Assembly (NCBI RefSeq): GCF_003426815.1
Contig: NZ_QKYK01000012.1
Coordinates: 88,632 to 152,631 of the forward strand
From: Desertimonas flava
GTDB taxonomy: Bacteria > Actinomycetota > Acidimicrobiia > Acidimicrobiales > Ilumatobacteraceae
Length of the DNA stretch: 64,000 bases
Direction of reading: 5' to 3'
Shown here: one piece after another, positions 1-8,529 of the stretch
Layout: each line of letters opens with the position of its first letter
Numbering within the stretch: the first letter of the stretch is position 1
Made by a program: the position numbers and the translations under genes
Notes under the pieces: model-generated
What the model was told of the DNA's origin: nothing
Database searches by the model: none
The model's input: only the letters and a program-made list of their open reading frames with translations

Positions 1-271
1 CGACGACCGCCTCCAACTGCTCCTCGACGTCGTCGACGCGGCCGGCAAGCCAGCCGATCTGCTTGGCGACCTCGCGCTGGACGACCTCGGCGATCGCCGC
101 CGACGTCTCCTTGCCGCGCTCGATCAGGGCGCCGATCACCTTCTCGGCCTCGCCCCGGCGAACCTCACCGGCCTGGACGAGGTGCTTGACGGCCTTCTCG
201 GCCTGGGCGCGCTGATCTTCGGTCGCCTGGAGACCGGTGTCGATCAGCTTCTGAATCGGATTCTTGGCCAT
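1..271 (-). CDS. Phasin-like (PhaF-type) protein, partial
   Basis: The N-terminal 90 residues are visible; the gene runs off the left edge. The protein begins MAKNPIQKLIDTGLQATEDQ and continues as one long, Ala/Glu/Lys-rich amphipathic helix with a QREVAKQIGWLAGRVDDVEE stretch. This pattern is typical of polyhydroxyalkanoate granule-associated phasin-like proteins, which coat PHA granules. The start is the ATG at 269-271, the only plausible one. The gene ends its upstream side 10 bp from the stop of the HAD gene, so the two may be co-transcribed. The assignment rests on composition and N-terminal pattern only; a generic coiled-coil protein is the alternative. Confidence 0.6.
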   Translation of the reverse strand, partial: MAKNPIQKLIDTGLQATEDQRAQAEKAVKHLVQAGEVRRGEAEKVIGALIERGKETSAAIAEVVQREVAKQIGWLAGRVDDVEEQLEAVV

Positions 272-281
272 GGCCCCAAGG

Positions 282-1118
282 TTACTCGCCAGTAGCAAGC
301 ATCGCGCTCGCGACCGCGCTCAGGTCGAATCCGTCGAACGCGGCATCCATCTCGATCGCCGCCGCCGGCGCCGTGTTGCCGGTCCGGACCAGCGCGAAAC
401 GGCAGGCGAGCAACTCGGCGAAGAGGCCGTCGGTGCTGACCTGATCGCCCACCATCACGAGACCCCTGATGAACGCGGCGTCGTCGTCGAGGGAAATGCC
501 GAGATGCGCGGCCACCGCCTCCGCGGCGGCGCGATGCGGCTTGCCCGCCACCTCGGGCTCACGTTGCGCCGACGCGGCGAGCGCCGCGACGATCGCACCG
601 GCCCCGGGTACGCGGCCCGCAGGAGTCGGGAACAGCGGGTCCCGGTTGCACGCGATGAACCGGGCACCACGCTGCAGCGCGGCGACGGCGATGCGCAGCC
701 GCTCGTAGTCGAACGTGCGATGGAGCCCGACGACGACGGCATCGACGCCGTCGGCCGCCCCCGCCTCGTCGGAACCGTCGATCGACACCGCACCGGCCGA
801 CAGCACCGCCTCGTGTACGCCGGCACCGCCGCACACGAGCACACGCTCGCCTGGCGACACCAGCGCGGCGGCAGCCGTCGCCGACGAGATCACGTCACCC
901 GACGCCTCGATGCCCACAGCGGCGAGGGCCGCGGTGTGTTCGGCGATCGTCGGGGCTGACGAGTTCGTCACGAAGACCACCCGTCGTCCCGCCGCCCGCA
1001 GCTTGTCGATCGCCTCGACCGAACCGGGGATCGGCACACCGGCCAACCACACCACGCCGTCGAGGTCGCACAGCACCGTGTGAACCGGAGACCCGGTCGC
1101 CACTGACATGGCGGTCAA
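282..1118 (-). CDS. HAD-superfamily hydrolase, NagD-like
   Basis: A 278-residue phosphatase of the NagD / phosphoglycolate-phosphatase-like HAD subfamily. Motif I DLDGVVW lies near residue 18, motif II VTNSS near 51, the motif III lysine in AGKPH near 192, and motif IV VGDQVSTDG near 224. The cap between motifs II and III is of the C2 type. The substrate cannot be told from sequence; small sugar phosphates or p-nitrophenyl phosphate are usual in vitro. The start could also be the second Met at about 1109. The first start overlaps the upstream part of the divergent DUF1015 frame, so both genes probably use leaderless or very short leaders. Confidence 0.85.
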   Translation of the reverse strand: MTAMSVATGSPVHTVLCDLDGVVWLAGVPIPGSVEAIDKLRAAGRRVVFVTNSSAPTIAEHTAALAAVGIEASGDVISSATAAAALVSPGERVLVCGGAGVHEAVLSAGAVSIDGSDEAGAADGVDAVVVGLHRTFDYERLRIAVAALQRGARFIACNRDPLFPTPAGRVPGAGAIVAALAASAQREPEVAGKPHRAAAEAVAAHLGISLDDDAAFIRGLVMVGDQVSTDGLFAELLACRFALVRTGNTAPAAAIEMDAAFDGFDLSAVASAMLATGE

Positions 1119-1143
1119 GGTAGTGGCGTGCCAATCTGAACGT

Positions 1144-2325
1144 GTGCCGCGCTTCGAGCCCTTCCGTGCCCTCCGCTACGCCGCGTCCGATCTCGACGAT
1201 CTCATCGCTCCGCCCTACGACGTCTTGTCCCCCGACGACGTCGCCGAGCTGGCGGCGCGGAGTCCGAGCAACATCGTCCACGTCGACGTGCCGGCCGGCG
1301 GCGACGAGCGCTACGAGAACGCCGCGAGGGTGCTCGCCGGTTGGGTGGATGACGGCGTGCTCGTGGCCGACGACGAGCCGTCGTTCACGATCTACCGAAT
1401 GCTGTTCACCGACGCGACCGGTGCCGACCGGGCCCTGGTCGGCGTGCTCGGCGGGCTCGAGGTGGTCGACGTCGGAGCCGGCGGTGTGCTGCCCCACGAG
1501 CGCACCACGCCCAAGGCGTCCACCGATCGCTTCGACCTCACCCGGGCGACGTCGGCCAACCTGTCACCGGTGTGGGGTCTGTCGCTGGCGGCCGGCCTCA
1601 GCGAGCTACTCGCCGAGCCGGGCGAGCCGGTCGGCGAGGTGATGGTCGACGGCGTCCGCCACATCGTCGAGCGGGTGTCGGATCCGGAGCGGGTGGCGGC
1701 GATCCGGGATCACGTGGCGCCGCACGACGTGCTGATCGCCGACGGCCACCACCGGTACAGCATCTCGCGCACCTACCGCGACGAGGTGCGGGCGACGACC
1801 GGCCACTCCGACACGCCGGCCGAGCAGACCTTGGCGTTCATCGGCGAGCTCGTCGCCGAGCAGCTCAGCGTCGAGGCGATCCACCGCATCTACACCGGGG
1901 TCACGGCCGACGAGCTGGCGGCGACCCTCGCCGGGTCGTTCGACCTCACGCCGATCGACGATCCGACGCCGGCCACGCTGGCCGCGATGGTCGCCGAAGG
2001 GTTCCTCGTGCTGATCACGCCCGAAGGCGCGCAGCGTCTCGACGCCAAACCCGCCGCGTTCGACGGCGTGCGGGCCATCGACGGCGCGTGGCTCGAACAC
2101 GCGCTAGCGGGCAGCCCCGCCGTCGTCGACTATCAGCACGGCCTCGCCGAGGTGACCGCAGCCGTCGAGTCGGGCCGCGCCGCGGCCGCGGTGCTCATCC
2201 GGCCGGTCAGCGTGGCCGAGATCGAGCGCACGGCACGAGAGGGCGTCCTCATGCCCCCGAAGTCGACCTTCTTCACGCCAAAGCTGCGCACCGGCTTCGT
2301 CATCCGCCCCCTCTCTCAGACCTGA
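1144..2325 (+). CDS. DUF1015 family protein
   Basis: About 393 residues. The N-terminus (VPRFEPFRALRYAASDLDDL), IAPPYDVLSP, the YRMLF segment and the ADGHHRYS motif match the DUF1015 (PF06245) family, found widely in bacteria and of unproven biochemical role. The GTG at 1144 is chosen because family members start directly before the FEPFRxLRY motif. An in-frame ATG at 1108 would add 12 residues unlike the family and would overlap the divergent HAD gene. The C-terminus PKSTFFTPKLRTGFVI is the usual family ending, so the gene looks complete. Confidence 0.85.
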   Translation: MPRFEPFRALRYAASDLDDLIAPPYDVLSPDDVAELAARSPSNIVHVDVPAGGDERYENAARVLAGWVDDGVLVADDEPSFTIYRMLFTDATGADRALVGVLGGLEVVDVGAGGVLPHERTTPKASTDRFDLTRATSANLSPVWGLSLAAGLSELLAEPGEPVGEVMVDGVRHIVERVSDPERVAAIRDHVAPHDVLIADGHHRYSISRTYRDEVRATTGHSDTPAEQTLAFIGELVAEQLSVEAIHRIYTGVTADELAATLAGSFDLTPIDDPTPATLAAMVAEGFLVLITPEGAQRLDAKPAAFDGVRAIDGAWLEHALAGSPAVVDYQHGLAEVTAAVESGRAAAAVLIRPVSVAEIERTAREGVLMPPKSTFFTPKLRTGFVIRPLSQT

Positions 2326-2970
2326 GGTCCGCGCGCCGGCTTGGGCAGCTCCGACGTGGGGCTGCGACATCGGAGTGCGAGTTGAGATGACGCTGGAGAA
2401 TGCTTCGGCGCCGTAGGCGGCCGGACTTTGCGGCGCTCCTGTCGCTTTCGTGGGTTGTGAACGGTGGAAGTGCGTACGGGGTGGCGCTCTGGGAGCGCGC
2501 TGGGTCGGCACTTCGGCGGGGCCGTCGCGCCTGTCTCGTCTTCTGCTGGCCGCAGGTTGGGCTGTGTCGCCGGTGGCGGCTCCTGCTCCGAAGGTGAGGT
2601 GATCGACGTCAGTGGCCGGGTGGAAGCTGGACCACGTCGAGATTCTGGGGCTCGATCGTGCCATTCGGTGATCGAGGGCTGGATCGTGACGAAAACCGTC
2701 ACGATCCAGCCCCCGAAACATCCCCGCGAGCCGCGCCGGCGTCGAGACCCCGAAGTGGGTGACGGAGAGTGCGGCAACCGCAACCGGCGACCCAAACCGT
2801 CCCGTCGCACCGACAAGGTGCCGGCGTCCGACGACGGCACTCCAGCTTCAGGAGCAGACAATCGTGCCGCAGCACAGCGATCACACCTGTCCCTGACCCA
2901 CCGGTCCGACAAGGGCGCCGTAGGCGGCCGGGCTCTGCCGGCCGACTACGGCTGCATCGAGCGGGGGTTC
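2326..2970. other. Non-coding stretch with direct repeat and perfect hairpin
   Basis: No convincing gene is seen between the DUF1015 gene and the L,D-transpeptidase-like gene: all frames are open in places but give only Arg/Pro-rich, low-complexity translations. It holds a 17-bp direct repeat (GCGCCGTAGGCGGCCGG at 2408-2424 and 2915-2931) and, between the copies, a perfect 16-bp inverted repeat at 2676-2712. It may be a transcription-termination zone or the remains of a small inserted element. Confidence 0.5.
2676..2712. terminator. Perfect inverted repeat, possible terminator
   Basis: Two 16-base arms (GGGCTGGATCGTGACG and its exact complement) are separated by AAAAC. It lies between convergent genes. 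There is no T-tract, so the terminator role is inferred from position and stem strength. Confidence 0.5.
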
Positions 2971-3000
2971 GAAAGGGGAGAGCTTGCTCTCCCCCCTTTC
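2971..3000 (-). terminator. Hairpin at end of L,D-transpeptidase-like gene
   Basis: GAAAGGGG-AGAGC pairs with GCTCT-CCCCCCTTTC around a TT centre. The stem begins inside the TGA stop of the minus-strand gene ending at 2999 and would sit at the very end of its mRNA. Confidence 0.55.
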
Positions 3001-4354
3001 AGCGAATGACGAAAAAGGCCTGGCCGGGCACGAGGGCCTGGAGGACGGCGACGAGGTCGTTGTTGTTCAGCGAGACGCAGCCGGCCGTGGGCTTGCTGTT
3101 GCCCGCCGCGTCGTAGCTGTGGCGATGGAGGAAGATCGCCGCGGCCAGCGGAGGCTCGCCGGCCTGGTCGCCCGAGCGGTTGGGCCCGAGGTTGGCCCCG
3201 ATGATCGCCGCACGCGAGTAGGCGTTCTGGTAGTTGATCAGGAACTCGTCGTCACCGGTGCACGTAGCCGCCGTGCGGGTGACGAGCGTGTTGTACGCCG
3301 CCGTGTTCGGCGTGGCCACCCAGCAGTCGCCGTTGCGGACCTGGCGCCACGTGCCGTGCACACCCGGGTTGACGCCGTTGCCGAAGAACTGGAACGTCTG
3401 GCCGTCAGGAGCGGTCATCGAGCCGAGCGGGAACACACCACCGGGCGTCGAACCGTCGCCGGAACGGCGATTGGCGAGCGGGGTGACGCCGCTGCGACCG
3501 ACGCGGCCGCTCATGTTGGACCGGGCACACGTCCACGCCGAGCCGTTGTGGACGTACAGGTCGACGTCGGCGCGAGTGCCGCTGGCCGTGACGACGACCA
3601 CCTGGCGAGCGCCGGCCGGCAGGCCGGATTCGGGCGGCGTGCACGTGGCTCCCCCACCGCTCGTGCCGCCACCGGTGGAGCCGCCTCCCGTGGAACCGCC
3701 CGACCCCCAGATGCCAAGCGCCGTGCCGGTCTGGCGGCCGGCGATCCCGTCGACGTACAGGCCCTTGGCCTGTTGGAAGCGCACCACGGCGCCGCGCGTC
3801 TGGCTGCCGAACGCCCCGTCGACCGGACCCGGGGAGTAGCCGTTCGCGGCCAACGCCTGCTGGAGACAACGCACCGGCGCGCCCGACGAGCCGACTCGCA
3901 GCGACGAGCTGATCGTGCATCCCGCTGGTGCCGGCGCGCCACCGCCACCGGACGACCCACCGGTCGATCCGCCCCCTGTGCTGCCACCGGTGGATCCGCC
4001 GGTGCCCCAGATGCCGAGCGCCGAGCCGGTCTGGCGGCCGACGATGCCGTCGACGTACAGCCCCTTGGCCTGCTGGTAGGAACGCACGGCCCGGTAGGTC
4101 ACCGACCCGAACTTGCCGTCGACGGGCCCCGAGTTGAAGCCTTGCGCGTTCAGCGTCTGCTGGAGGCACTGCACGGCCGGCCCGGTCGATCCGAGGCCGA
4201 GGTTGGCGGAGATCGAACAGGCAGCCGACGCGACCGGAGACCCAGCCGTTCCCGCCGCCACGAACACCGCCGACAGCGATGCGATGGCCATGGCGACGGC
4301 GCCCACCCGCCGACCGATCGAGGGGCGCGCTCCGCGCCGGTGGGGTGAAGGCAT
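2999..4354 (-). CDS. Secreted L,D-transpeptidase-like protein with two PG-binding domains
   Basis: 451 residues from the ATG at 4352-4354, which gives a Sec signal peptide (arginine-rich n-region, then AVAMAIASLSAVFVAAG, cleavage near SAACS). Two PG_binding_1 repeats follow (CLQQTLNAQGFNSGPVDG and CLQQALAANGYSPGPVDG), each ending in YVDGIxGRQTG and separated by Gly/Ser linkers. The C-terminal domain carries a distal histidine (FLHRHSYD) and PTAGCVSL, which fits the HxnS/TxGC signature of YkuD-type L,D-transpeptidases, with Cys as nucleophile. It likely cross-links or remodels peptidoglycan outside the membrane. A longer in-frame upstream extension lacks a signal-like start. Confidence 0.8.
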   Translation of the reverse strand: MPSPHRRGARPSIGRRVGAVAMAIASLSAVFVAAGTAGSPVASAACSISANLGLGSTGPAVQCLQQTLNAQGFNSGPVDGKFGSVTYRAVRSYQQAKGLYVDGIVGRQTGSALGIWGTGGSTGGSTGGGSTGGSSGGGGAPAPAGCTISSSLRVGSSGAPVRCLQQALAANGYSPGPVDGAFGSQTRGAVVRFQQAKGLYVDGIAGRQTGTALGIWGSGGSTGGGSTGGGTSGGGATCTPPESGLPAGARQVVVVTASGTRADVDLYVHNGSAWTCARSNMSGRVGRSGVTPLANRRSGDGSTPGGVFPLGSMTAPDGQTFQFFGNGVNPGVHGTWRQVRNGDCWVATPNTAAYNTLVTRTAATCTGDDEFLINYQNAYSRAAIIGANLGPNRSGDQAGEPPLAAAIFLHRHSYDAAGNSKPTAGCVSLNNNDLVAVLQALVPGQAFFVIR

Positions 4355-4377
4355 AGCCGCCAGTATGTCAGGCGCGG

Positions 4378-5394
4378 TCAGGCGCCGACCAGGGTGGCGC
4401 CGACAGTGTCGGCCGGCACCGTCGCCGACGTGCGCTCCACGAGCACCGCGCCCGGTGTCGGGGTGACCCACACCTCGTCGCCGACCTCCAGGCCGAGATG
4501 CCGAGCCTCGGCCCGCGTGACGATCACCTGAACGGGGGCGTCACCGGCCCCATCCACCTGGATGTCGACACGGACCTCGAAGCCGACGCGGACGAGACGC
4601 CTGATCGCGCCGAGTGCCGCTCCTGCCGACGGCCTCCGCTCGATCACCAGGTCGTGGGGCCGGACGAGCTGCCCGTGGAGCGACGTGACGGGTCCGAGGA
4701 AGCTCATCACGAAGTCGTTGGCCGGGGCGTCGTACAACTCGTCGGGAGTCCCCACCTGCTCGATGCGCCCGTCGTTGATCACGACGATCTCGTCGGCCAC
4801 CTCGAGCGCCTCTTCCTGGTCGTGGGTGACGAACACCGTGGTCACGTGCACCTCGTCGTGGAGGCGGCGGAGCCAGTCACGCAGCTCTTTGCGCACCTTG
4901 GCGTCGAGCGCACCGAACGGCTCGTCGAGGAGCAGCACCTTGGGCTCGATGGCCAGCGCCCGGGCGAGCGCCATGCGCTGGCGTTGACCGCCCGACAGCT
5001 GCGAGGGCAGGCGATCGGCGAAGTTCTCCAGGTGCACCAGTTCGAGCAACTGCTGCACCCGGTCGCGGATCTCGTCCTTCGGCTTGCGGCGGATCTCCAG
5101 CCCGAACGCCACGTTCTTGGCCACGGTCATGTGCTTGAACGCTGCGTAGTGCTGGAACACGAAGCCGACGTTGCGCTTCTGCGGCGCGAGCGACGTGGCG
5201 TCCACGCCTTCGATCTCCACGATGCCGGCGTCGGACGTCTCGAGCCCGGCGATCACCCTGAGCAGGGTCGACTTGCCGCCGCCGCTCGGGCCGAGCAGCG
5301 CCGTGAGCTGTCCGGTGGGGATGCTCACCGAGACGTTGTCGAGCGCGACGAACGACCCGAAGTACTTGGAGATGTTGCGAACTTCGATACTCAC
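4378..5394 (-). CDS. cysA: Sulfate/thiosulfate ABC transporter ATP-binding protein
   Basis: 338 residues. Walker [10 protein letters not shown] is near residues 35-43, Q-loop VFQHYAAF near 80, signature [15 protein letters not shown] near 133, Walker B VLLLDEP near 155 and the H-loop VTHDQEEA near 190. A TOBE-like regulatory domain fills the last 100 residues. It energises sulfate uptake with the CysT/CysW permeases encoded just upstream on the same strand. The 118-bp gap to cysW holds one copy of a dispersed repeat also found at 36.4-36.8 kb. Confidence 0.93.
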   Translation of the reverse strand: MSIEVRNISKYFGSFVALDNVSVSIPTGQLTALLGPSGGGKSTLLRVIAGLETSDAGIVEIEGVDATSLAPQKRNVGFVFQHYAAFKHMTVAKNVAFGLEIRRKPKDEIRDRVQQLLELVHLENFADRLPSQLSGGQRQRMALARALAIEPKVLLLDEPFGALDAKVRKELRDWLRRLHDEVHVTTVFVTHDQEEALEVADEIVVINDGRIEQVGTPDELYDAPANDFVMSFLGPVTSLHGQLVRPHDLVIERRPSAGAALGAIRRLVRVGFEVRVDIQVDGAGDAPVQVIVTRAEARHLGLEVGDEVWVTPTPGAVLVERTSATVPADTVGATLVGA

Positions 5395-5403
5395 TGTTTC
5401 CTC

Positions 5404-5512
5404 TGCGTTCCCCGGCCACGCAGGCCGCTTGAACGCCTCGGTCGGAGCAAGCTCCTCCCTCGGCTTGACCGCTCGAACCCCAGGACGCTCGCTGGCGCTC
5501 GCTGAACTGGGA
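5404..5512 (-). repeat. Single copy of the dispersed repeat of about 148 bp
   Basis: Read on the minus strand, this cysW-cysA spacer matches the 36.43-36.83 kb array nearly base for base: TTCAGCGAGCG, a GCGAGCGTCCTG segment, CAAGCCGA, the palindromic core GGAGGAGCTTGCTCCGAC, GAGGCGTTCA and GCGGCCTGCGTGGCCGGGG. It is intergenic and inside an operon, so it is transcribed. Confidence 0.8.
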
Positions 5513-6376
5513 TCATGCCGATCCCTTCGATGTCGTGCGGCCGCTGTGGTTCGGCCGCAGGAGGGAAACGACGATGATGCACACCACCGACACGGCGGCG
5601 AGCACGAAGGACATGGCGTACGCCTCGGGCTGGGCGAAGTTGCGGTACTTGTCGTCGACGACCAGCGTCGCCGTCTGGGTGCGGCCGGCCACGTTGCCCG
5701 AGACCACCTTGACGGCGCCGAACTCGCCGAGCGAGCGGGCCAGGCTGAGCACGACGCCGTAGACCACCGCCCATTTGATGGCCGGCAGCGTGATACGCCA
5801 GAACGTCTGCGGCGCGCTGGCGCCGAGGCTCTTGGCCGCCTGCTCCTGGTCGGTACCGACCTCGTGCAGCACGGGGACGACCTCGCGGATCACCAGCGGG
5901 AGCGACACGAACGACGTCGCCATCACCATCGCCGGGACGGCGAAGACCACCTGGAAGGCGTGGTCCTCGAGCCACGGCCCGAACCATCCGTTGCGCCCGC
6001 CGTAGACCAGCATCAGCGACAGGCCGACGACCACGGGCGAGACCGACAGCGGCAGATCGACGAACGCACTGAGCAGGCGCCGGCCCGGGAACCGGTAGCG
6101 GACGAGCAGGATCGAGACGCCGACACCGAACACGGTGTTGATCAGCACGGCGAGCAGGGCGATGCGCGCGGTGAGCCAGAGGGCGCTGGTGACGTCGGGG
6201 TCGCTGAACGCGTCGCCGAGCGACTGGAAGCCGTCGGCGAAGGTCTCCTTGGCGACGAGGCTCACCGGCCACGCCACGAGCAGGAACAGGTAGCCGATGG
6301 CGAGCACCCGGAACACCCACCTGGTGGAGCTCTTCCGCCGCGTGGTGCGGCGCGGCGGCGCGATCACCTCAGCCAC
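5513..6376 (-). CDS. cysW: Sulfate ABC transporter permease CysW
   Basis: 287 residues with about six membrane helices, the first at residues 21-42. The cytoplasmic coupling loop (EAA motif) reads [20 protein letters not shown]. The [18 protein letters not shown] segment is characteristic of CysW-type subunits. Its start overlaps the end of cysT by 8 bp, so the two permease genes are translationally coupled. It forms the inner-membrane channel with CysT. Confidence 0.92.
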   Translation of the reverse strand: MAEVIAPPRRTTRRKSSTRWVFRVLAIGYLFLLVAWPVSLVAKETFADGFQSLGDAFSDPDVTSALWLTARIALLAVLINTVFGVGVSILLVRYRFPGRRLLSAFVDLPLSVSPVVVGLSLMLVYGGRNGWFGPWLEDHAFQVVFAVPAMVMATSFVSLPLVIREVVPVLHEVGTDQEQAAKSLGASAPQTFWRITLPAIKWAVVYGVVLSLARSLGEFGAVKVVSGNVAGRTQTATLVVDDKYRNFAQPEAYAMSFVLAAVSVVCIIVVSLLRPNHSGRTTSKGSA

Positions 6377-7250
6377 GGCGGGCCACCCGGCGTTGGAGCA
6401 GGTCGAGGGCGACGATGACGACGAGGGCGATGAACAGGAGCACCGACGCGACCGCAGCGGCCGCGGCCATGTTGCCGTTCTCGATGTAGGTGAGGATGCG
6501 CACCGACGTCACCTCGGTCCGCAGCGGCTTGTTGCCGGAGAGCAGCACGAGCGAGCCGTACTCGCTGATGGCCCGGGCGAACGACATCGCCGCACCGGCG
6601 CTGATCGCCGGCACGAGGCTGGGCAGGATGATGCGCCGGAACACCGTGAAGCGGCTCGCACCGAGCGACGCTGCCGCCTCCTCGGCGTCGGGGTCGAGCT
6701 CGGCGAGCACCGGCTGCACGGTCCGGACCACGAACGGCAGGGTGACGAACAGGAAGGCGAGGAAGATCGCCGGACGGGTGAACGCAACGTCGAGTCCCAT
6801 CGGGCTCTTCGGCCCGTAGAGGGTGAGCAGCACGAGCCCGGCGACGATCGTCGGTAGGGCGAAGGGGATGTCGATGAGGATCTCCAGGGCCCGCTTGCCG
6901 AAGAAGTCGTCACGCACCAGCACCCACGCGATCAGCGTCCCCATGACGACGTTGACGAGGGTGACGAGGAACGCCTGCATCAGCGTCATCCGGATCGCCG
7001 CCGCCGTCTGGACGTTGGTGATCGTGTTCCAGAACTCCGACCAGCCACCCGCCGACGCCTCGACCACGACGGCACAGAGCGGGATGAGCACGAGGACGCT
7101 CAACCACAGCACCGCCACGCCGAGACCGAGACCCGACGCGGGCGTGAGCGTGGTCGACCGCCCGATCGCCCTGCGGGCGCGCGCCAGCGGGCGACGCTGG
7201 GGGGAAGCGTCGCCCGCGGCGGCAGCCGACTCGAAGTCGACCACGGTCAT
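6369..7250 (-). CDS. cysT: Sulfate ABC transporter permease CysT (CysU)
   Basis: 293 residues with a first helix at about 40-62 and five further helices. EAA loop: EEAAASLGASRFTVFRRIIL; FARAISEYGSLVLLSGN is the CysT-type counterpart of the CysW motif. It is second in the sbp-cysT-cysW-cysA operon, 46 bp after the binding-protein gene. Confidence 0.92.
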   Translation of the reverse strand: MTVVDFESAAAAGDASPQRRPLARARRAIGRSTTLTPASGLGLGVAVLWLSVLVLIPLCAVVVEASAGGWSEFWNTITNVQTAAAIRMTLMQAFLVTLVNVVMGTLIAWVLVRDDFFGKRALEILIDIPFALPTIVAGLVLLTLYGPKSPMGLDVAFTRPAIFLAFLFVTLPFVVRTVQPVLAELDPDAEEAAASLGASRFTVFRRIILPSLVPAISAGAAMSFARAISEYGSLVLLSGNKPLRTEVTSVRILTYIENGNMAAAAAVASVLLFIALVVIVALDLLQRRVARRG

Positions 7251-7296
7251 CTCGCTGCCTCCGCCGGCGAGGCCGGCTGCTGGCCACGTGTTCGCG

Positions 7297-8418
7297 TCAC
7301 GTGCGGCCGGCCTCCTGCTGGATCAGCGTGATGATGCCGTCGTCCTCGTTGAAGTACTTAGCGCCGGCCTCGGACCATCCGCCGAAGTCGCCGTCGATCG
7401 TCAGCAGCGTCTCGGGCGCAGGGAAGGGGTTGTCGGGATCGTTGGCGCCCTCGATGCCGGTGACCTCGTCGTGCGGGAGGGTGCCGTCGATCGGGCGGAA
7501 ACCGACGGTGGCGAAGGCGGCCTGGCCCTCGGGGCTGAGCACGAAGTTGAGGTAGGCCTGGGCGTGCGGGTCGGCGTCGATCAGCACGGCGGCCGGATTC
7601 TCGATGAGCAGCGTCGTCGACGGCACGACGTAGTCGATCTCGGCGCCGTTCTGGCGGGCGAGGATGGCCTCGTTCTCGTAGGAGATGAGCACGTCACCCG
7701 TGCCCTCGAGGAACGCCGTCGTCGCTTCGCGACCGCTGCCGGGCAGGGCCACGACGTTGGCGAAGAAGTCGGCGAAGTACGCGGCCGCGTCCTCCTCGGT
7801 GCCGCCGTTGGCGGTCACCGCGCCCCACCCGGCGAGGATGTTCCAGCGCGCCGCTCCCGACGAGCCGGGGTTGGGCGTGACGATCTCGATGCCCTCGCCG
7901 ATGAGGTCGTCCCAGCCCTCGATGCCCTCGGGGTTCCCGGGGCGGACGACGAGCACGACGACCGAGTCGGTGGCGATGCCGTGGTTGGGCCCGTCGTCCC
8001 AGGTCTCCGCCACGAGGCCGGCGTCGACGAGCCGCGTGACGTCGCCGGACTGCGAGAAGTGGACGTAGTCGGCGGCCTTGCCGTCGGCCACGGCGCGGCT
8101 CTGGTCGCCCGAGGCTCCGTACGACGTGAGCCACTCGACGCCCGCGCCCTCGGGGGTCTCGGCGAAGGCGGCCTGGGCGGCCTCGTTACCCGCCTCGGGG
8201 ACGGCGAAGCCGACGAGGTCGAGCGTGACGGGCTCGCCGGACTCGGCCGCCACCTCGTCAGCCGTGTTCGGCGGGTACGTCGCCTCGACGGACTCGGTGC
8301 CGGATGCGCCGTCGGTGGTCTCGGGCTCGGTCGACGCCAGGGCCGGAGCGGCGAGCGAGGCGCCGACGGCGGCAATCGCCGCGGCGACGACCAGCGGGGT
8401 GCGGGTAATTCTGACCAC
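7297..8418 (-). CDS. sbp: Sulfate-binding protein of the ABC transporter
   Basis: 373 residues from a GTG start. A signal peptide (TRTPLVVAAAIAAVGASLAAPALA) is followed by a Ser/Thr/Glu-rich linker of about 35 residues and a periplasmic-binding-protein fold. NPGSSGAARWNILAGWG corresponds to the sulfate-binding SGxARxxxLA loop of Sbp/CysP, and YENEAIL and the C-terminal PEGQAAFATVGFRP are also typical. There is no lipobox cysteine, which is unusual for a Gram-positive binding protein, so how it is retained at the cell is unclear. It is first in the transporter operon. Confidence 0.9.
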   Translation of the reverse strand: MVRITRTPLVVAAAIAAVGASLAAPALASTEPETTDGASGTESVEATYPPNTADEVAAESGEPVTLDLVGFAVPEAGNEAAQAAFAETPEGAGVEWLTSYGASGDQSRAVADGKAADYVHFSQSGDVTRLVDAGLVAETWDDGPNHGIATDSVVVLVVRPGNPEGIEGWDDLIGEGIEIVTPNPGSSGAARWNILAGWGAVTANGGTEEDAAAYFADFFANVVALPGSGREATTAFLEGTGDVLISYENEAILARQNGAEIDYVVPSTTLLIENPAAVLIDADPHAQAYLNFVLSPEGQAAFATVGFRPIDGTLPHDEVTGIEGANDPDNPFPAPETLLTIDGDFGGWSEAGAKYFNEDDGIITLIQQEAGRT

Positions 8419-8490
8419 GACGGTCGAGATTAGCGACCGCCATGTTCATTGTCGACTTTCCCGATCAGATTTCTCGGTCGGGGAACGCGC

Positions 8491-8525
8491 GCGGTAACAG
8501 ATGGTGCCAGGCACCATCTGTTACC
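8491..8525. terminator. Perfect 17-bp palindrome after fba
   Basis: Arms CGGTAACAGATGGTGCC and its exact complement around a single A. It starts 5 bases after the fba stop and lies upstream of sbp. It shares the GTGCC-N-GGCAC centre with the palindromes at 43182 and 52496. Confidence 0.65.
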
Positions 8526-8529
8526 GACG

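Noticed and set aside
264..959. Long open frame opposite the HAD phosphatase gene
   Set aside because: Arg-rich translation without any family pattern; the minus strand encodes a clear HAD enzyme with all four motifs.
2464..3009. Open frame of 181 codons in the non-coding stretch
   Set aside because: Low-complexity translation, no ribosome-binding site, and it runs through the perfect hairpin and into the terminator of the next gene.
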